Assembly: GCF_003298505.1 (NCBI RefSeq)
Contig: NZ_QNGB01000020.1
Span: 1-64,000, forward strand
DNA from: Roseovarius sp. TE539
GTDB taxonomy: Bacteria; Pseudomonadota; Alphaproteobacteria; Rhodobacterales; Rhodobacteraceae
Direction: 5' to 3'
DNA: 64,000 nt
Below the pieces are notes generated by a model. The model was not told the origin of the DNA. It was given only the letters and a program-made list of their open reading frames with translations, and ran no database searches. Every line of letters begins with the position of its first letter. The first letter of the stretch is position 1. This document shows positions 10,931-20,102 of this stretch, piece after piece. The position numbers and the translations under genes were made by a program.

Positions 10931-11782
10931 CTACCTTTGACAAGCCTTGCAATAGAAGGTGGACCGGCCGGATTGCACGATCCGCGCCACGGTTCCCTTG
11001 CAGCCGGGCCGACGGCACGCCAGCCCTTCGCGGCCATAGACATCGAAGCTGTGCTGAAAATATCCCAATTCTCCATCGGCTTGGCGGAAATCGCGCAGGC
11101 TTGAACCGCCCGCCGCAATCGCCGTTGTCAGGACGTCGCGGATCACCGGGACAAGCATGCCGGCGCGTCTGGCGGATATCCGCCCGGCCGCGCGGCGCGG
11201 AGAAATGCCGGCACGATGAAGCGCCTCGCAGACATAGATATTGCCAAGCCCTGCAACGATTCGCTGATCCAGCAGGGCCGCCTTGACCGGCATCCGCCGT
11301 CCATGAAGAGCCGCCGCGAGGTAGGGTTCGGAAAACCCGTTGCCCAACGGTTCGGGCCCCAGTGCGGCCAGCAGCGGATGCGCCTGCGCCGTCGCGGTGG
11401 GCATCAGGTCCATGAGGCCGAAGCGGCGCGGATCGTTGAATGTGACACGGGCGCCGTTGTCCATTTCGAATACAACATGATCATGTGCCTGCGGGGCGGG
11501 ATGATCATGTACGAAGCGTCCCATCCGATCCCCCGAGACGAGGATACGACCGGACATGCCCAGATGAATCAGCAGGGTTTCGCCCGACGACAACTCCGCG
11601 AGGATATACTTGGACCGGCGCCGCAAAGTCTGCACCCTCCGGCCGGTCAGGCGTTCGGCCATGTTCTCGGGAAATGGCCGGCGCAGATCCGGCCGATTGA
11701 CCCGTGCGCGCGTGATCGTCGCGCCTTCCATCACGCAAGTCAGCCCGCGGCGGACTGTCTCGACCTCTGGTAATTCCGGCAT
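10931..11782 (-). CDS. mutM: Formamidopyrimidine-DNA glycosylase
   Basis: This encodes 283 residues beginning [14 protein letters not shown]. The Pro and Glu at positions 2-3 after the initiator are the catalytic pair of the Fpg/Nei family. The C-terminal zinc finger is complete ([10 protein letters not shown]...FYCKACQR). It removes 8-oxoguanine and formamidopyrimidines and nicks the strand. It is divergent from ubiE across 86 bases, the conserved mutM/ubiE arrangement of many alphaproteobacteria. Confidence 0.97.
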   Translation of the reverse strand: MPELPEVETVRRGLTCVMEGATITRARVNRPDLRRPFPENMAERLTGRRVQTLRRRSKYILAELSSGETLLIHLGMSGRILVSGDRMGRFVHDHPAPQAHDHVVFEMDNGARVTFNDPRRFGLMDLMPTATAQAHPLLAALGPEPLGNGFSEPYLAAALHGRRMPVKAALLDQRIVAGLGNIYVCEALHRAGISPRRAAGRISARRAGMLVPVIRDVLTTAIAAGGSSLRDFRQADGELGYFQHSFDVYGREGLACRRPGCKGTVARIVQSGRSTFYCKACQR

Positions 11783-11868
11783 GTCCGAGCCTCAATCTTG
11801 AACGGCCGCATTGTGTGTGGCCCCGAGCGCCCTATAAGAAGGGCAGCGGGCAACAAACGGCAAGGCCG

Positions 11869-12612
11869 ATGAACGAGAAAACCACGCATTTCGGTTTCGA
11901 AACCGTGCCGGAGGATGAAAAGGCCGGCCGGGTTCGGGGTGTGTTCGGATCGGTGGCGTCCAGATACGACGTGATGAACGACGCCATGAGCTTCGGCATT
12001 CACCGCATCTGGAAGGATGCGATGATGGATTGGCTGGCGCCGCGGCCCGGGCAGCACCTGCTGGACGTGGCGGGTGGAACCGGCGACATCGCCTTCCGTT
12101 TCCTGAAGCGGGCCGGCACCGGGCATGTGACCGTTCTGGACCTTACCGAGGAGATGCTGATCGAGGGCCGCAAGAGGGCCGAAGCGGCGCAGATGGCCGA
12201 AAATCTCGCCTGGGTGGCGGGCGATGCGATGGCCCTGCCTTTTGCCGACAACAGCTTCGACGCCTACACGATTTCCTTCGGAATCCGCAACGTGACACGG
12301 CCCGCCACGGCGCTGACCGAGGCGTATCGGGTTCTGCGGCCCGGCGGTCGCCTGATGGTCCTCGAGTTCAGCCGCATCCCCAACGACATGATGCAATGGG
12401 CCTATGATCTTTATTCCTTTCATATCATCCCGCGCATCGGACAGGCGATCGCGCGCGACCGCGACAGTTATCAATACCTTGTTGAATCGATCCGGCGGTT
12501 CCCGGACCAGGACAGCTTTGCCGGGATGATCCGGGAGGTGGGTTTCGGGCAGGTTAAATACCGCAACCTGAGCCTCGGTGTGGCCTGCCTTCACTCGGGC
12601 TGGAAAATCTGA
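11869..12612 (+). CDS. ubiE: Ubiquinone/menaquinone C-methyltransferase UbiE
   Basis: This encodes 247 residues from the ATG at 11869, a start that matches the family ([13 protein letters not shown]). The SAM motif [16 protein letters not shown] and the UbiE signatures [17 protein letters not shown] and [25 protein letters not shown] are present. It carries out the C-methylation step of ubiquinone synthesis. It is followed after three bases by ubiB, so the two form an operon. Confidence 0.97.
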   Translation: MNEKTTHFGFETVPEDEKAGRVRGVFGSVASRYDVMNDAMSFGIHRIWKDAMMDWLAPRPGQHLLDVAGGTGDIAFRFLKRAGTGHVTVLDLTEEMLIEGRKRAEAAQMAENLAWVAGDAMALPFADNSFDAYTISFGIRNVTRPATALTEAYRVLRPGGRLMVLEFSRIPNDMMQWAYDLYSFHIIPRIGQAIARDRDSYQYLVESIRRFPDQDSFAGMIREVGFGQVKYRNLSLGVACLHSGWKI

Positions 12613-12615
12613 CCG

Positions 12616-14148
12616 ATGAAGGGTCCGCACAACATCTTCAGGCTGATGCGCACCGGCGCGACGCTGGAACGGACCGGCGCGATGGGCGTGATCATGGATG
12701 CGCTGGAGGCACCGGCGCTGGTGCGGGTGACGATGCGGGCGCTGGCCTGGCCGGTGAAGTGGCTGGGCCTCAGGGGTGATCCGGAGATGCCGCCGGCGAC
12801 ACGCGCGCTGACCGCTTTGGGACCGGCGTACATAAAGTTCGGGCAGATTCTTTCGACCCGTCCCGACCTGGTGGGTGACGAGCTGGCCACGCAGCTCAGG
12901 GTGCTTCAGGACAAGCTGCCGCCGTTTCCGGTGGGACAGGCCCGCGATAGCATCGCGCATGAGTTGGGGGCGCCTGTCGAGACGCTGTTCGACGAGTTCA
13001 GCGCGCCGGTTGCCGCGGCATCGATCGCGCAGGTCCACAAGGCGCGTCTGCGTGCCACCGGCGAGGCGGTGGCGGTGAAGGTGCTGCGCCCCGGGATCGA
13101 GCGCGCCTTTCGCAAGGATATCGACGCCTTCTACTTCGCGGCGCGAATGGTCGAACTGCTGTCGCGGGCTTCGCGGCGCCTGCGGCCCACCGACGTGATC
13201 GCCCATTTCGAGGGCGTGGTGATGGGCGAGCTGGACCTGCGGCTTGAAGCGGCCTCGGCCTCGGAATTCGCGGCCAACACGGAGGGTGACCCGGGATTCC
13301 GCCTGCCGGATGTCAAATGGAACCTTTCAAGCCGCCGGGTCATGACCATGGGGTGGGCCGACGGCCTGCCCCTGGGAGACAATGAGGCCCTGGACGCGGC
13401 GGGACATGACCGGACGGCCCTCGGCGAGCGGGTCTTGCAGCTTTTTCTCAGCCATGCGCTTCGCGACGGCTATTTCCATGCCGACATGCATCAGGGAAAC
13501 CTCAAGGTCGCCGCCGATGGCAGTATAATCGCATATGATTTCGGGATCATGGGCCATATCGACGCCTATACCCGCAAGGTCTATGCCGAGATCCTCTACG
13601 GGTTCATCAAGCGCGATTACCAGCGTGTCGCGGAGGTCCATTTCGAAGCGGGCTACGTGCCCGCCGACCGCGACGTGGACGAGTTTGCCCGTGCCCTGCG
13701 CGCGGTGGGTGAGCCGATCTTCGGCATGGATGCGAGCCATATCTCCATGGGCAGTCTGCTGAGCTACCTTTTCGAGGTGACCGAGCGGTTCGGCATGGAG
13801 ACGCGCACCGAGCTGATCCTGCTGCAACGGACGATGGTGGTGGTGGAGGGGGTCGCGCGATCACTGAGCCCCAACCTCAACATCTGGCAGGTCGCGCGGC
13901 CGGTGGTCGAGGATTACATCCGCCAGAGTATCGGCCCGCGCGCCGCGCTGCGTGACCTGCGCCGTACCGTCGCGGTGCTTGCCCGGTTCGGCCCCCGTCT
14001 GCCCGAGATGGTGGAGGCGGCGCTGATACGGCAGTCCGAACCGCCGGCGTCGCCACCGCGGGACAACCGCGGCGCAGCCGCCGCGTGGGCGATTGCCGGC
14101 CTCGCGGCCGGGGCCGGCGCGACATGGGCGGTCATCGCCCTCGTCTGA
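12616..14148 (+). CDS. ubiB: Ubiquinone biosynthesis protein UbiB (ABC1/ADCK atypical kinase)
   Basis: This encodes 510 residues. The family motifs are visible: KFGQILSTRPDLVG, the Ala-rich loop APVAAASIAQVHKARL, the VAVKVLRPG lysine, GYFHADMHQGNL and AYDFGIMG. Two hydrophobic stretches near the C-terminus (WAIAGLAAGAGATWAVIAL) anchor it to the membrane. UbiB supports late ubiquinone synthesis, probably as an ATPase that helps deliver lipid intermediates. It lies directly behind ubiE. Confidence 0.96.
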   Translation: MKGPHNIFRLMRTGATLERTGAMGVIMDALEAPALVRVTMRALAWPVKWLGLRGDPEMPPATRALTALGPAYIKFGQILSTRPDLVGDELATQLRVLQDKLPPFPVGQARDSIAHELGAPVETLFDEFSAPVAAASIAQVHKARLRATGEAVAVKVLRPGIERAFRKDIDAFYFAARMVELLSRASRRLRPTDVIAHFEGVVMGELDLRLEAASASEFAANTEGDPGFRLPDVKWNLSSRRVMTMGWADGLPLGDNEALDAAGHDRTALGERVLQLFLSHALRDGYFHADMHQGNLKVAADGSIIAYDFGIMGHIDAYTRKVYAEILYGFIKRDYQRVAEVHFEAGYVPADRDVDEFARALRAVGEPIFGMDASHISMGSLLSYLFEVTERFGMETRTELILLQRTMVVVEGVARSLSPNLNIWQVARPVVEDYIRQSIGPRAALRDLRRTVAVLARFGPRLPEMVEAALIRQSEPPASPPRDNRGAAAAWAIAGLAAGAGATWAVIALV

Positions 14149-14252
14149 GGGAAGTATGGCCTGCCGCCGGTGCGATGGCGCCCCTTTTGACGGGAAGCAA
14201 CCGGGTTAAGGAGGTCCGTCAAGAGGCTGTCACGCCCGGTTCGGGGTACGCC

Positions 14253-14290
14253 GCTCCTATGGCGTGACAAGGCTCCTATGGCGTGACAAG
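14253..14290. repeat. Tandem 19-bp duplication spanning the flgD stop codon
   Basis: GCTCCTATGGCGTGACAAG occurs twice in tandem (14253-14271, 14272-14290). The second copy carries the last codons and stop of flgD. A complementary TGTCACGCC at 14228-14236 can pair with GGCGTGACA in either copy, so alternative hairpins can form at the 3' end of the fliK-flgD transcript. Confidence 0.8.
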
Positions 14291-14956
14291 GCCGTTTTCA
14301 TCGGGCTCTCGCAAACCGAATACCTTGTCGGTCGCCACGCTCTGCCCGCTTTCCAGCAGCACGACAGCGGCCCCGTCCCGCAGACGAGCCTCGGCAACCC
14401 GGGCTTCGACAAGGGCCGGAAAGGTGGCGATCTCCTCACCCTCCCGGAAGGACAGGATCTCGGCCGTGTAGGTGCCCGGCGCGAACGGCGCGCCATCCTC
14501 GTCCACCCCGGCCCAGGCAAAACGCCCGCCTTCCGCGGGCACGTCAAACCCCTGTATGGCCGTTCCCGTACTGTCGCGCAGCACCAGCCGCGCGGCATCC
14601 GCCTCGGGGTCGGTCCTCAGGTGCAATGGCACCGGGTCTTCGCCCAGATGGATCGGCGCCTCGGCCTGGGCCGTCATGCCGATCCATCCCGAGACTCGCG
14701 AAAGTTCCGAGGCGCTCAGTTGTTCGCTGAGCCCGGCAAGCCGCTCATTTGTCTGTACTTGCTGTTCTACGCCCGAGAAGGTCGCGAGCTGAACTGCGAA
14801 ATCGGAGGATTCCACCGGATTCAGGGGGTCCTGATTCTGCATTTGTGTGGTCAACATCTTGAGGAAGGTCAAGAAATCGGAGCTGAGTGACGCACTGCCC
14901 GGTCGCGTGGTGGCATCGGACTGTGCGGTGGACTGTTGGGTGGGGGTGATTTCCAT
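14276..14956 (-). CDS. flgD: Flagellar hook-capping protein FlgD
   Basis: This encodes 226 residues from the ATG at 14956, preceded by AAAGGAGA. The N-terminal FlgD region shows the family stretch FLKMLTTQMQNQDPLNPVESSDFAVQLATFSGVEQQVQTN. The C-terminal half is the FlgD Ig-like/Tudor part. FlgD forms the scaffold on which hook subunits polymerise. It follows fliK after 13 bases. The frame continues open upstream through fliK, but the family start and ribosome binding site fix this one. Confidence 0.93.
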   Translation of the reverse strand: MEITPTQQSTAQSDATTRPGSASLSSDFLTFLKMLTTQMQNQDPLNPVESSDFAVQLATFSGVEQQVQTNERLAGLSEQLSASELSRVSGWIGMTAQAEAPIHLGEDPVPLHLRTDPEADAARLVLRDSTGTAIQGFDVPAEGGRFAWAGVDEDGAPFAPGTYTAEILSFREGEEIATFPALVEARVAEARLRDGAAVVLLESGQSVATDKVFGLREPDENGLVTP

Positions 14957-14969
14957 ATGTGTCTCCTTT

Positions 14970-17420
14970 CTAGAGCCGGATATCGACCCGGTCCGTACTG
15001 TTTTCGGCCGTGGCGATCCCGGTGCCGGGCGGTGCCGGCCCTTCGATTTCATCCTCGGGGAAGGACGGGCCGGTGTCCTGATCGGACGTATCCGGGCGGT
15101 TCCCGTCCCCGCTGCCCTTGCCGAATTCGAACTTTGTGCCCTCGTAGCCGATATCCTGGAACTCCTGCGCAAGCGTGTCGGAATGGCGGCGCATCAGGTC
15201 GAGCGTTTCGGCACGGTCGGCAGTGATCGACACGATCATCATGCCGTCACTCGCCGTCATGGAAAGCCGCACGCGCCCGAGTTCTGCAGGGTTGAGGACT
15301 ACATCGACGGGCCGGTCGGCACCGCGTGCCGCGCCGGTGGCGATCTGGGCGGCAATCTGTCGTGCCGTGGCGATGCCATCGGACGTTGGCAAGGGCGCCG
15401 GCCCGGAGGTTGGCAGGGTGTTGCCGCCGCTGCGGGGGGCATCCGCTGGCGACTGTGCGCGCAACTCGGGATCGCCGCGGTCATAGGGTTCGGCGGGGGT
15501 GAAGGCCCGGGCCGCCTGTGCCGGAGCTGCCTGTGCCGGCGGCGGTGGCACGGGGACCGCAATGGCCTGCAGCGGGGCTTGCGTGGAGGGCGCGGTCGGA
15601 CGTGGCGCCTCAGCATCGGGCCCCCGCGACGGTGCTGTGCGGCGTGGCGCATGCACGCCGTCCCGATGAGTGGGGGCGATGCCCGTTCGGTTGCGTGCCC
15701 GGGCCTCGGCGAGAGCCTGCAGAGGTGGCGGGTTTGCCGTGCTGGCCGGTGGCAAGGCCGTGAGGGTCTGCCGGTCCGTGCGGGACAGGGGCGTTTCGGC
15801 GGGAGTTTCCCGCGGAGCCGGTACGGGCGTTTCGGCCTTGCCGCGTGTCAGTGCTTCGGCAACATCTTTCAGAGGCGGCGGGCTTGCCGTGCGGTCGGGT
15901 GGCAAGGCCGCCCGCGGCTGCCGCTCCGGTTGGGACAGCTGCGTCTGGGCAAGTGTGTCCCGCGGTGCAGGCGAGGGCGTTTCGGCCTTTCCACGTTCCA
16001 CGGTTCCCGGTTCCTTGACGGTGGCGGGAGACAGGATGCTTGAGTTTGTGACGATGGGCGGGCCGGGATCGCGGACCTTTGCGGTCGGGGCCGGATCGGC
16101 CGTTGGAGGGGGTGTCCGGATGAAAGTGTTGCCTGATGCGTCTGTGAGATGACCGGGGCGCATTGCGATATCCGGGCGCGCCTTGGACGGTGGCAGCTTT
16201 GCGGGCTTCTCAACAGGGCTTGACGGGCCGGATGCCGCGGGCGCGGCGGCGGGCGGCTTTGCCGATTCCGGTCGCTCACGCGGCACGGTGGGCGCATCGG
16301 AGATGACGTTCGCGGCGGTTCCGTGGCCGCGTCCCGGCGGCAGTGCCGTAAGTTCCGGGGTGGCGCTAGCGGCCGGCCTGTCGGGCGGTATGGCGGTCCC
16401 GGCGCGTGATGACACCTGTGGTATGGATCGTTCTGCGGGTGCCGGACGGGACCGGTCCCCAGACAGGGCAGCATCGGCCCGATCCGGCGCGGTCGGCCCC
16501 TTGGCGCCAGAATACGGGGCGGCACCGGACACATCCCCGATGCCCCTGCTGGCCGGTCCGGTCGCGGACAGCCGCGTCGCGGCGGGCCCGGGGGGCGGCA
16601 GGGTATAGTGCCGTGGCTGTGGTGCGGGTTGAGGGGGTTCGGAGGGCCGCGCGGTTGTTTCCGTTGTCGCGGCCTGAACCCGGACCGGGCCATTTGCGGG
16701 CATGATTTGCCGGGCAGCAACTGCAACTGCGGATGAAGACCGGTCCGTGGCGACGGGGGCCGGGCCATCCGTCTCGGCGCGGTCGGGGCTCGGTGCGACG
16801 CCTCTGACCGGCGATGCCGGATCTTGCGGGATGGCCCGTGGATCCTGCTTGCCGGGGAAGGTGCCGATGGCCCCGCCGCCCCCCGGGGATGAGGCGATTG
16901 CGGGTGTTGTTGGCGGCCGCGCGTAGCCGCCGGCGGGGCCGTTCGTGTCGCCGGGGCCGGTCGGCGAGGGCACGGCCGTCAGAGCATGATCGCGCAGCGG
17001 CGGATAGGGCCCGTCGGCGGCGCCCCTGGACGCGTCCTTTTGCGGCAATGGCAGGCCGTCATTGGCCGGGGCGCCGGGCAGGCGGACGGCCGCTGCCGCG
17101 TGCCGGAGCTTTTCCGTGTTCGGGGCGATTGCGGTTTCCGGCGTGGGCTTTGCCTCGGTTCCGGCCTCCGGTTCGGCTTCGGGCGATGCGCCGGAGGGCG
17201 CCGCATCCGTGGGCTGGACCGGATCACCGCCGCCCTTTTTCTGTGCTTCCGGCGAGGTTGCAGGCGGGTCTTCGACCGGTCGTCCGGGCGCCGGCTTCGG
17301 CGTGGCGAATATCGCGTGAAAGGCCCCTTGGGGCCCATTCCCGGCCCCGGGTTTTCCGGTTGCGGCCGCATCGGGCGGCGGGGCGGTCGGGCCGGCCGGG
17401 CCTGGTAGGGATGTGATCAT
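14970..17420 (-). CDS. fliK: Flagellar hook-length control protein FliK
   Basis: This encodes 816 residues, long for FliK. The N-terminal about 690 residues are Pro/Ala/Thr-rich and low in complexity, with two tandem 50-residue repeats. The C-terminal about 110 residues form the Flg_hook domain (VDVVLNPAELGRVRLSMTASDGMMIVSITADRAETLDLMRRH). FliK measures hook length and switches export specificity by acting on FlhB. GGAGATCAC precedes the ATG at 17420. It is the first gene of the fliK-flgD unit and diverges from flgJ across a region with a CtrA-like box. Confidence 0.88.
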   Translation of the reverse strand: MITSLPGPAGPTAPPPDAAATGKPGAGNGPQGAFHAIFATPKPAPGRPVEDPPATSPEAQKKGGGDPVQPTDAAPSGASPEAEPEAGTEAKPTPETAIAPNTEKLRHAAAAVRLPGAPANDGLPLPQKDASRGAADGPYPPLRDHALTAVPSPTGPGDTNGPAGGYARPPTTPAIASSPGGGGAIGTFPGKQDPRAIPQDPASPVRGVAPSPDRAETDGPAPVATDRSSSAVAVAARQIMPANGPVRVQAATTETTARPSEPPQPAPQPRHYTLPPPGPAATRLSATGPASRGIGDVSGAAPYSGAKGPTAPDRADAALSGDRSRPAPAERSIPQVSSRAGTAIPPDRPAASATPELTALPPGRGHGTAANVISDAPTVPRERPESAKPPAAAPAASGPSSPVEKPAKLPPSKARPDIAMRPGHLTDASGNTFIRTPPPTADPAPTAKVRDPGPPIVTNSSILSPATVKEPGTVERGKAETPSPAPRDTLAQTQLSQPERQPRAALPPDRTASPPPLKDVAEALTRGKAETPVPAPRETPAETPLSRTDRQTLTALPPASTANPPPLQALAEARARNRTGIAPTHRDGVHAPRRTAPSRGPDAEAPRPTAPSTQAPLQAIAVPVPPPPAQAAPAQAARAFTPAEPYDRGDPELRAQSPADAPRSGGNTLPTSGPAPLPTSDGIATARQIAAQIATGAARGADRPVDVVLNPAELGRVRLSMTASDGMMIVSITADRAETLDLMRRHSDTLAQEFQDIGYEGTKFEFGKGSGDGNRPDTSDQDTGPSFPEDEIEGPAPPGTGIATAENSTDRVDIRL
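15700..15999. repeat. Two tandem 150-bp repeats inside fliK
   Basis: The two units are offset by exactly 150 bases (for example AGAGGTGGCGGG at 15721 and AGAGGCGGCGGG at 15871). They encode two similar 50-residue stretches with the pattern RGKAETPxPAPRxT...LPPxxTAxPPPL. This is an in-frame duplication in the disordered ruler part. The boundaries are approximate. Confidence 0.8.
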
Positions 17421-17470
17421 GTGATCTCCGCTGGATTTCTTCCGTGTCCGGAGAGCATCACCGATCCTGG

Positions 17471-17485
17471 TTACCGGTTCTTTAC
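17471..17485. promoter_or_regulatory. CtrA-like box between fliK and flgJ
   Basis: The sequence TTAC-CGGTTCT-TTAC has two TTAN half-sites seven bases apart, the spacing of the CtrA consensus TTAA-N7-TTAA. It sits in the only gap between the divergent fliK and flgJ units. Confidence 0.5.
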
Positions 17486-17534
17486 CGCTATGAGGTCAAA
17501 TGACGGCTGAGTTCCATCAATTCGAGGCAATCGC

Positions 17535-17846
17535 GTGACTGAAAATTTACCACCCCAAATCCCGCTGGCCAGTACCCCGCCCCCGACGAGCCCCGCGCGG
17601 GCTTCGCGAATGCCGGACGACTCCGCGCGGCAGGCCGCGCAGGCGCTTGAGGCCGGGTTCCTGGCGGAGATGCTCAAGAACACCGGGCTCGGCGATGCCG
17701 CGGCCGGGCGTGATGGCGGCATCGGTGCGGAGCAGTTCGCCTCGTTCCAGCGCCAGGCACTGGCCGAAGCGATGGTGCGAAGCGGTGGGATCGGCCTCGC
17801 CGAGACCGTCTATGACGCGATCGTGGAGCGTGCCGATGCAACATGA
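17535..17846 (+). CDS. flgJ: Rod-binding protein, FlgJ N-terminal domain type (CheL-like)
   Basis: This encodes 103 residues from GTG. It contains only the rod-binding domain (AAQALEAGFLAEMLKNTGL...AEQFASFQRQALAEAMVRSGGIGLAETVYDAI). It has no muramidase domain, as is usual in alphaproteobacteria, where a separate transglycosylase does the cutting. It helps rod assembly. Its 3' end overlaps the next gene by 11 bases. Confidence 0.88.
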   Translation: MTENLPPQIPLASTPPPTSPARASRMPDDSARQAAQALEAGFLAEMLKNTGLGDAAAGRDGGIGAEQFASFQRQALAEAMVRSGGIGLAETVYDAIVERADAT

Positions 17847-18222
17847 TGACAGGGACGGCACCACTGGAGCGGACGGTGCGCAGGCGGTGATCGACCGGCT
17901 GGACGGCCTGCTTGACGTGGAGCGCGCAGCGCTTCTGAAGGGGGATATTGACGCGATGGCGGAGATCGTCGAACGCAAGGAACGCCTGATCGACGCGCTT
18001 GGCGGCATGACCGCGGCAGCGGAACCCGCCGTCGGTGTGCTGGAACGAAAGGCGGCCCGCAACCGGGATCTGATGGACGGGGCGCTCAAGGGTATACGGC
18101 GTGCCGCGGCGCGCATGGCCGCGTTTCGTCGCATCCGACGATCTCTGGAAACCTATGACCGTACCGGACGAAAGACCGAGATCCGCGATGGCGCGGCCCA
18201 TAGCGTCGAGAAGCGCGCCTGA
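17836..18222 (+). CDS. FlgN-like flagellar chaperone (probable)
   Basis: This encodes 128 residues from the ATG at 17836, inside the end of flgJ. It is a highly helical, charged protein with a FlgN-like core (AVIDRLDGLLDVERAALLKGDIDAMAEIVERKERLIDAL). FlgN chaperones the hook-filament junction proteins FlgK and FlgL. The assignment rests on this stretch and on the position behind flgJ. A longer upstream frame exists but runs antiparallel to codon preference inside flgJ. Confidence 0.65.
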   Translation: MQHDDRDGTTGADGAQAVIDRLDGLLDVERAALLKGDIDAMAEIVERKERLIDALGGMTAAAEPAVGVLERKAARNRDLMDGALKGIRRAAARMAAFRRIRRSLETYDRTGRKTEIRDGAAHSVEKRA

Positions 18223-18262
18223 CTGGATTTGTTTCAAATGCGGGTCACATCCCCGGCTCCGC

Positions 18263-18277
18263 TTAGCACTCCGTTAG
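18263..18277. promoter_or_regulatory. CtrA-like box upstream of fliC
   Basis: TTAG-CACTCCG-TTAG has two half-sites with seven-base spacing inside a direct repeat of TTAGCAC. It lies about 165 bases before the flagellin start. The rest of the 218-base gap contains a small GC-rich hairpin near 18386-18399 (GCCCC-TCGC-GGGGC type) in the leader. Confidence 0.5.
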
Positions 18278-18440
18278 CACCCCGACTGCCATGTTCCTTT
18301 CCGCACCCGATGGGGGTGGCGCGGCCCGCCGCAAGGCTGAAAGGTGGAGCCGCAACCGTCAGAATGACGTTGGAGGCCGCCCCTCGCGGGGCGGGACAAG
18401 GAACCGGCGCAAAAGCGCCACAGGCCCAAGGATTAATGCG

Positions 18441-19652
18441 ATGTCCAGCATTCTGACGAACAACAGCGCGATGGTCGCGCTGCAAACCCTGCAATCGGTC
18501 AACACCAATCTGGCCAAGACGCAGGACATGATCTCGACCGGCAAAGAAGTTGCCACGGCGCGCGACAACGCGTCGGTGTTCGCGATCTCGAAAGTCATGG
18601 AATCCGACGTGAGCGGGTTCAAGGCGATCTCCGAAAGCCTGTCGCTCGGGGAGTCCACCGTCGGCGTGGCCCGGAACGCGGCCGAGACGACCACCGATCT
18701 GCTGACACAGATGAAGCAGAAAATCGTCGCGGCACAGGGCGACAACGTGGATCGCGGCAAGTTGCAATCCGACGTGGCGTCGCTGCGCGATCAGGTCAAT
18801 TCGGTCATTGGCGCGGCACAGTTCAACGGGCTCAACCTTGTTGACGGATCGGTTGCCAGTACCGATGTGCTTGCGTCACTGGACCGCGATTCGGGCGGGA
18901 ACGTGACCTCGTCCTCGATCACCGTCGATGCGCAGGACCTTTCGAGCGGGGGATTCGTTTCGGCCGCCGCCTTCGCCGGATCAACCGGTGAGGCCGCCGA
19001 CACCCAGGACAGCTTCGGTTTTTCCATGGATCCCAATGGCGGCACCAGCGACAGTGGAACAATCGCCGTTGACGGATCGGTTCTCGCGGCGGGCGATAAG
19101 CTCACTGTCCAGATCGGAGACGATACCGCCAACTACACCGTAACCGCCGAGGATATCGCCTCGACGACCCCAAGCGACACCATCGCGGTGGGGCTCAAGA
19201 CCGCGATCGAGGATTCGGGCGCCAACGTGACGGTGGACTTCGATTCCGGCTCTCCCGGTCAGATCGCGGTCACCAATGCGGGCTCCGACGCCCTTTCGGT
19301 GAGCGGCCAGTTCACCAACGCCGGATCCGGCGGGCTGGGCACGCTGTCGGCCATCGACGTGTCGACCGCAGGCGGGGCGAATACCGCCCTTGCCAATATC
19401 GAGAGTTTGATTCAGACCTCGATCGACGCCGCGGCGTCCTTCGGTACGGATCAGAGCCGGATTTCCACGCAGTCGGATTTCGTTTCGAGGCTGACCGATT
19501 CGATGGAGGCTGGAATAGGCTCGCTGGTGGATGCCGACATGGAGGCGGCCTCGGCAAGCCTTCAGGCCCTGCAGGTCCAGCAGCAGCTGGCGACGCAATC
19601 CCTGTCGATCGCGAACCAGGCACCCCAGGCTGTCCTGTCGCTCTTCCGGTAA
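18441..19652 (+). CDS. fliC: Flagellin
   Basis: This encodes 403 residues from the ATG at 18441 after AAGGATT. The conserved N-terminal D0/D1 (MSSILTNNSAMVALQTLQSVN) and C-terminal D1/D0 (ASASLQALQVQQQLATQSLSIANQAPQAVLSLFR) are typical. The middle, about residues 150-320, is the variable exposed domain, rich in Asp, Ser, Gly and Thr. It is the filament subunit, secreted by the flagellar export apparatus. It is the only flagellin in the window and is followed by the regulators flaF and flbT. Confidence 0.96.
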   Translation: MSSILTNNSAMVALQTLQSVNTNLAKTQDMISTGKEVATARDNASVFAISKVMESDVSGFKAISESLSLGESTVGVARNAAETTTDLLTQMKQKIVAAQGDNVDRGKLQSDVASLRDQVNSVIGAAQFNGLNLVDGSVASTDVLASLDRDSGGNVTSSSITVDAQDLSSGGFVSAAAFAGSTGEAADTQDSFGFSMDPNGGTSDSGTIAVDGSVLAAGDKLTVQIGDDTANYTVTAEDIASTTPSDTIAVGLKTAIEDSGANVTVDFDSGSPGQIAVTNAGSDALSVSGQFTNAGSGGLGTLSAIDVSTAGGANTALANIESLIQTSIDAAASFGTDQSRISTQSDFVSRLTDSMEAGIGSLVDADMEAASASLQALQVQQQLATQSLSIANQAPQAVLSLFR

Positions 19653-19662
19653 CTTTCGTCAC

Positions 19663-19685
19663 GGGGGCGCGGATGACGCGCCCCC
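19663..19685 (+). terminator. GC-rich hairpin after fliC
   Basis: Perfect nine-base arms (GGGGGCGCG and its complement) enclose a five-base loop, ten bases after the fliC stop. No T-run follows. It may protect the fliC message or give partial termination ahead of flaF. Confidence 0.65.
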
Positions 19686-19727
19686 CTGGCTTGCCGGACA
19701 CTTCGAGATTTCCTGAAAGGACATGAC

Positions 19728-20102
19728 GTGAACGCGACCCGCCAGGCACAATCCGCCTATGGGCTGCAGGCGCAGCCGATCCGAACCCACCGCGGTACCG
19801 AGTATGACGCCTTTGCGCGAATCACCTGCAGACTCAAGGAGGCGGTGGAGAACGCCGCACCCTATAAAGAGCTTGCTGCCGCCCTGCACGAGAACCGCCG
19901 CCTCTGGGCGCTGCTGGCTGCGGATGCGGCTGGCGCCGAAAACGGCCTGCCCGGATCATTGCGCGCAAGAATCGTCGGGCTTGCCGTATTCACGCGACGT
20001 CACAGTGCCCAGGTGCTGTCAGAGGGTGCGTCGGCGGCCCCCCTGATCGAGGTCAATACCGCCGTAATGCAGGGTCTGCGCGCCCGGGTCGGTGCGGCAT
20101 GA
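19728..20102 (+). CDS. flaF: Flagellar biosynthesis regulator FlaF
   Basis: This encodes 124 residues from GTG with GAAAGGA upstream. It matches the FlaF family: YDAFARITCRLKEAV, ENRRLWALLAADAAGAENGLP and LRARIVGLAVFTRRHS. In Caulobacter, FlaF promotes flagellin translation or secretion opposite to FlbT. It overlaps flbT by four bases (ATGA). Confidence 0.93.
   Translation: MNATRQAQSAYGLQAQPIRTHRGTEYDAFARITCRLKEAVENAAPYKELAAALHENRRLWALLAADAAGAENGLPGSLRARIVGLAVFTRRHSAQVLSEGASAAPLIEVNTAVMQGLRARVGAA

Noticed and set aside
11740-13206. Minus-strand open frame of 488 residues
   Set aside because: It is antisense to ubiE and ubiB, both with complete motifs.
14847-16043. Long plus-strand open frame (398 residues) opposite flgD and fliK
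   Set aside because: It lies fully antisense to two well-supported genes; its length comes from GC-rich codon bias in the third positions of the Pro/Ala-rich fliK.
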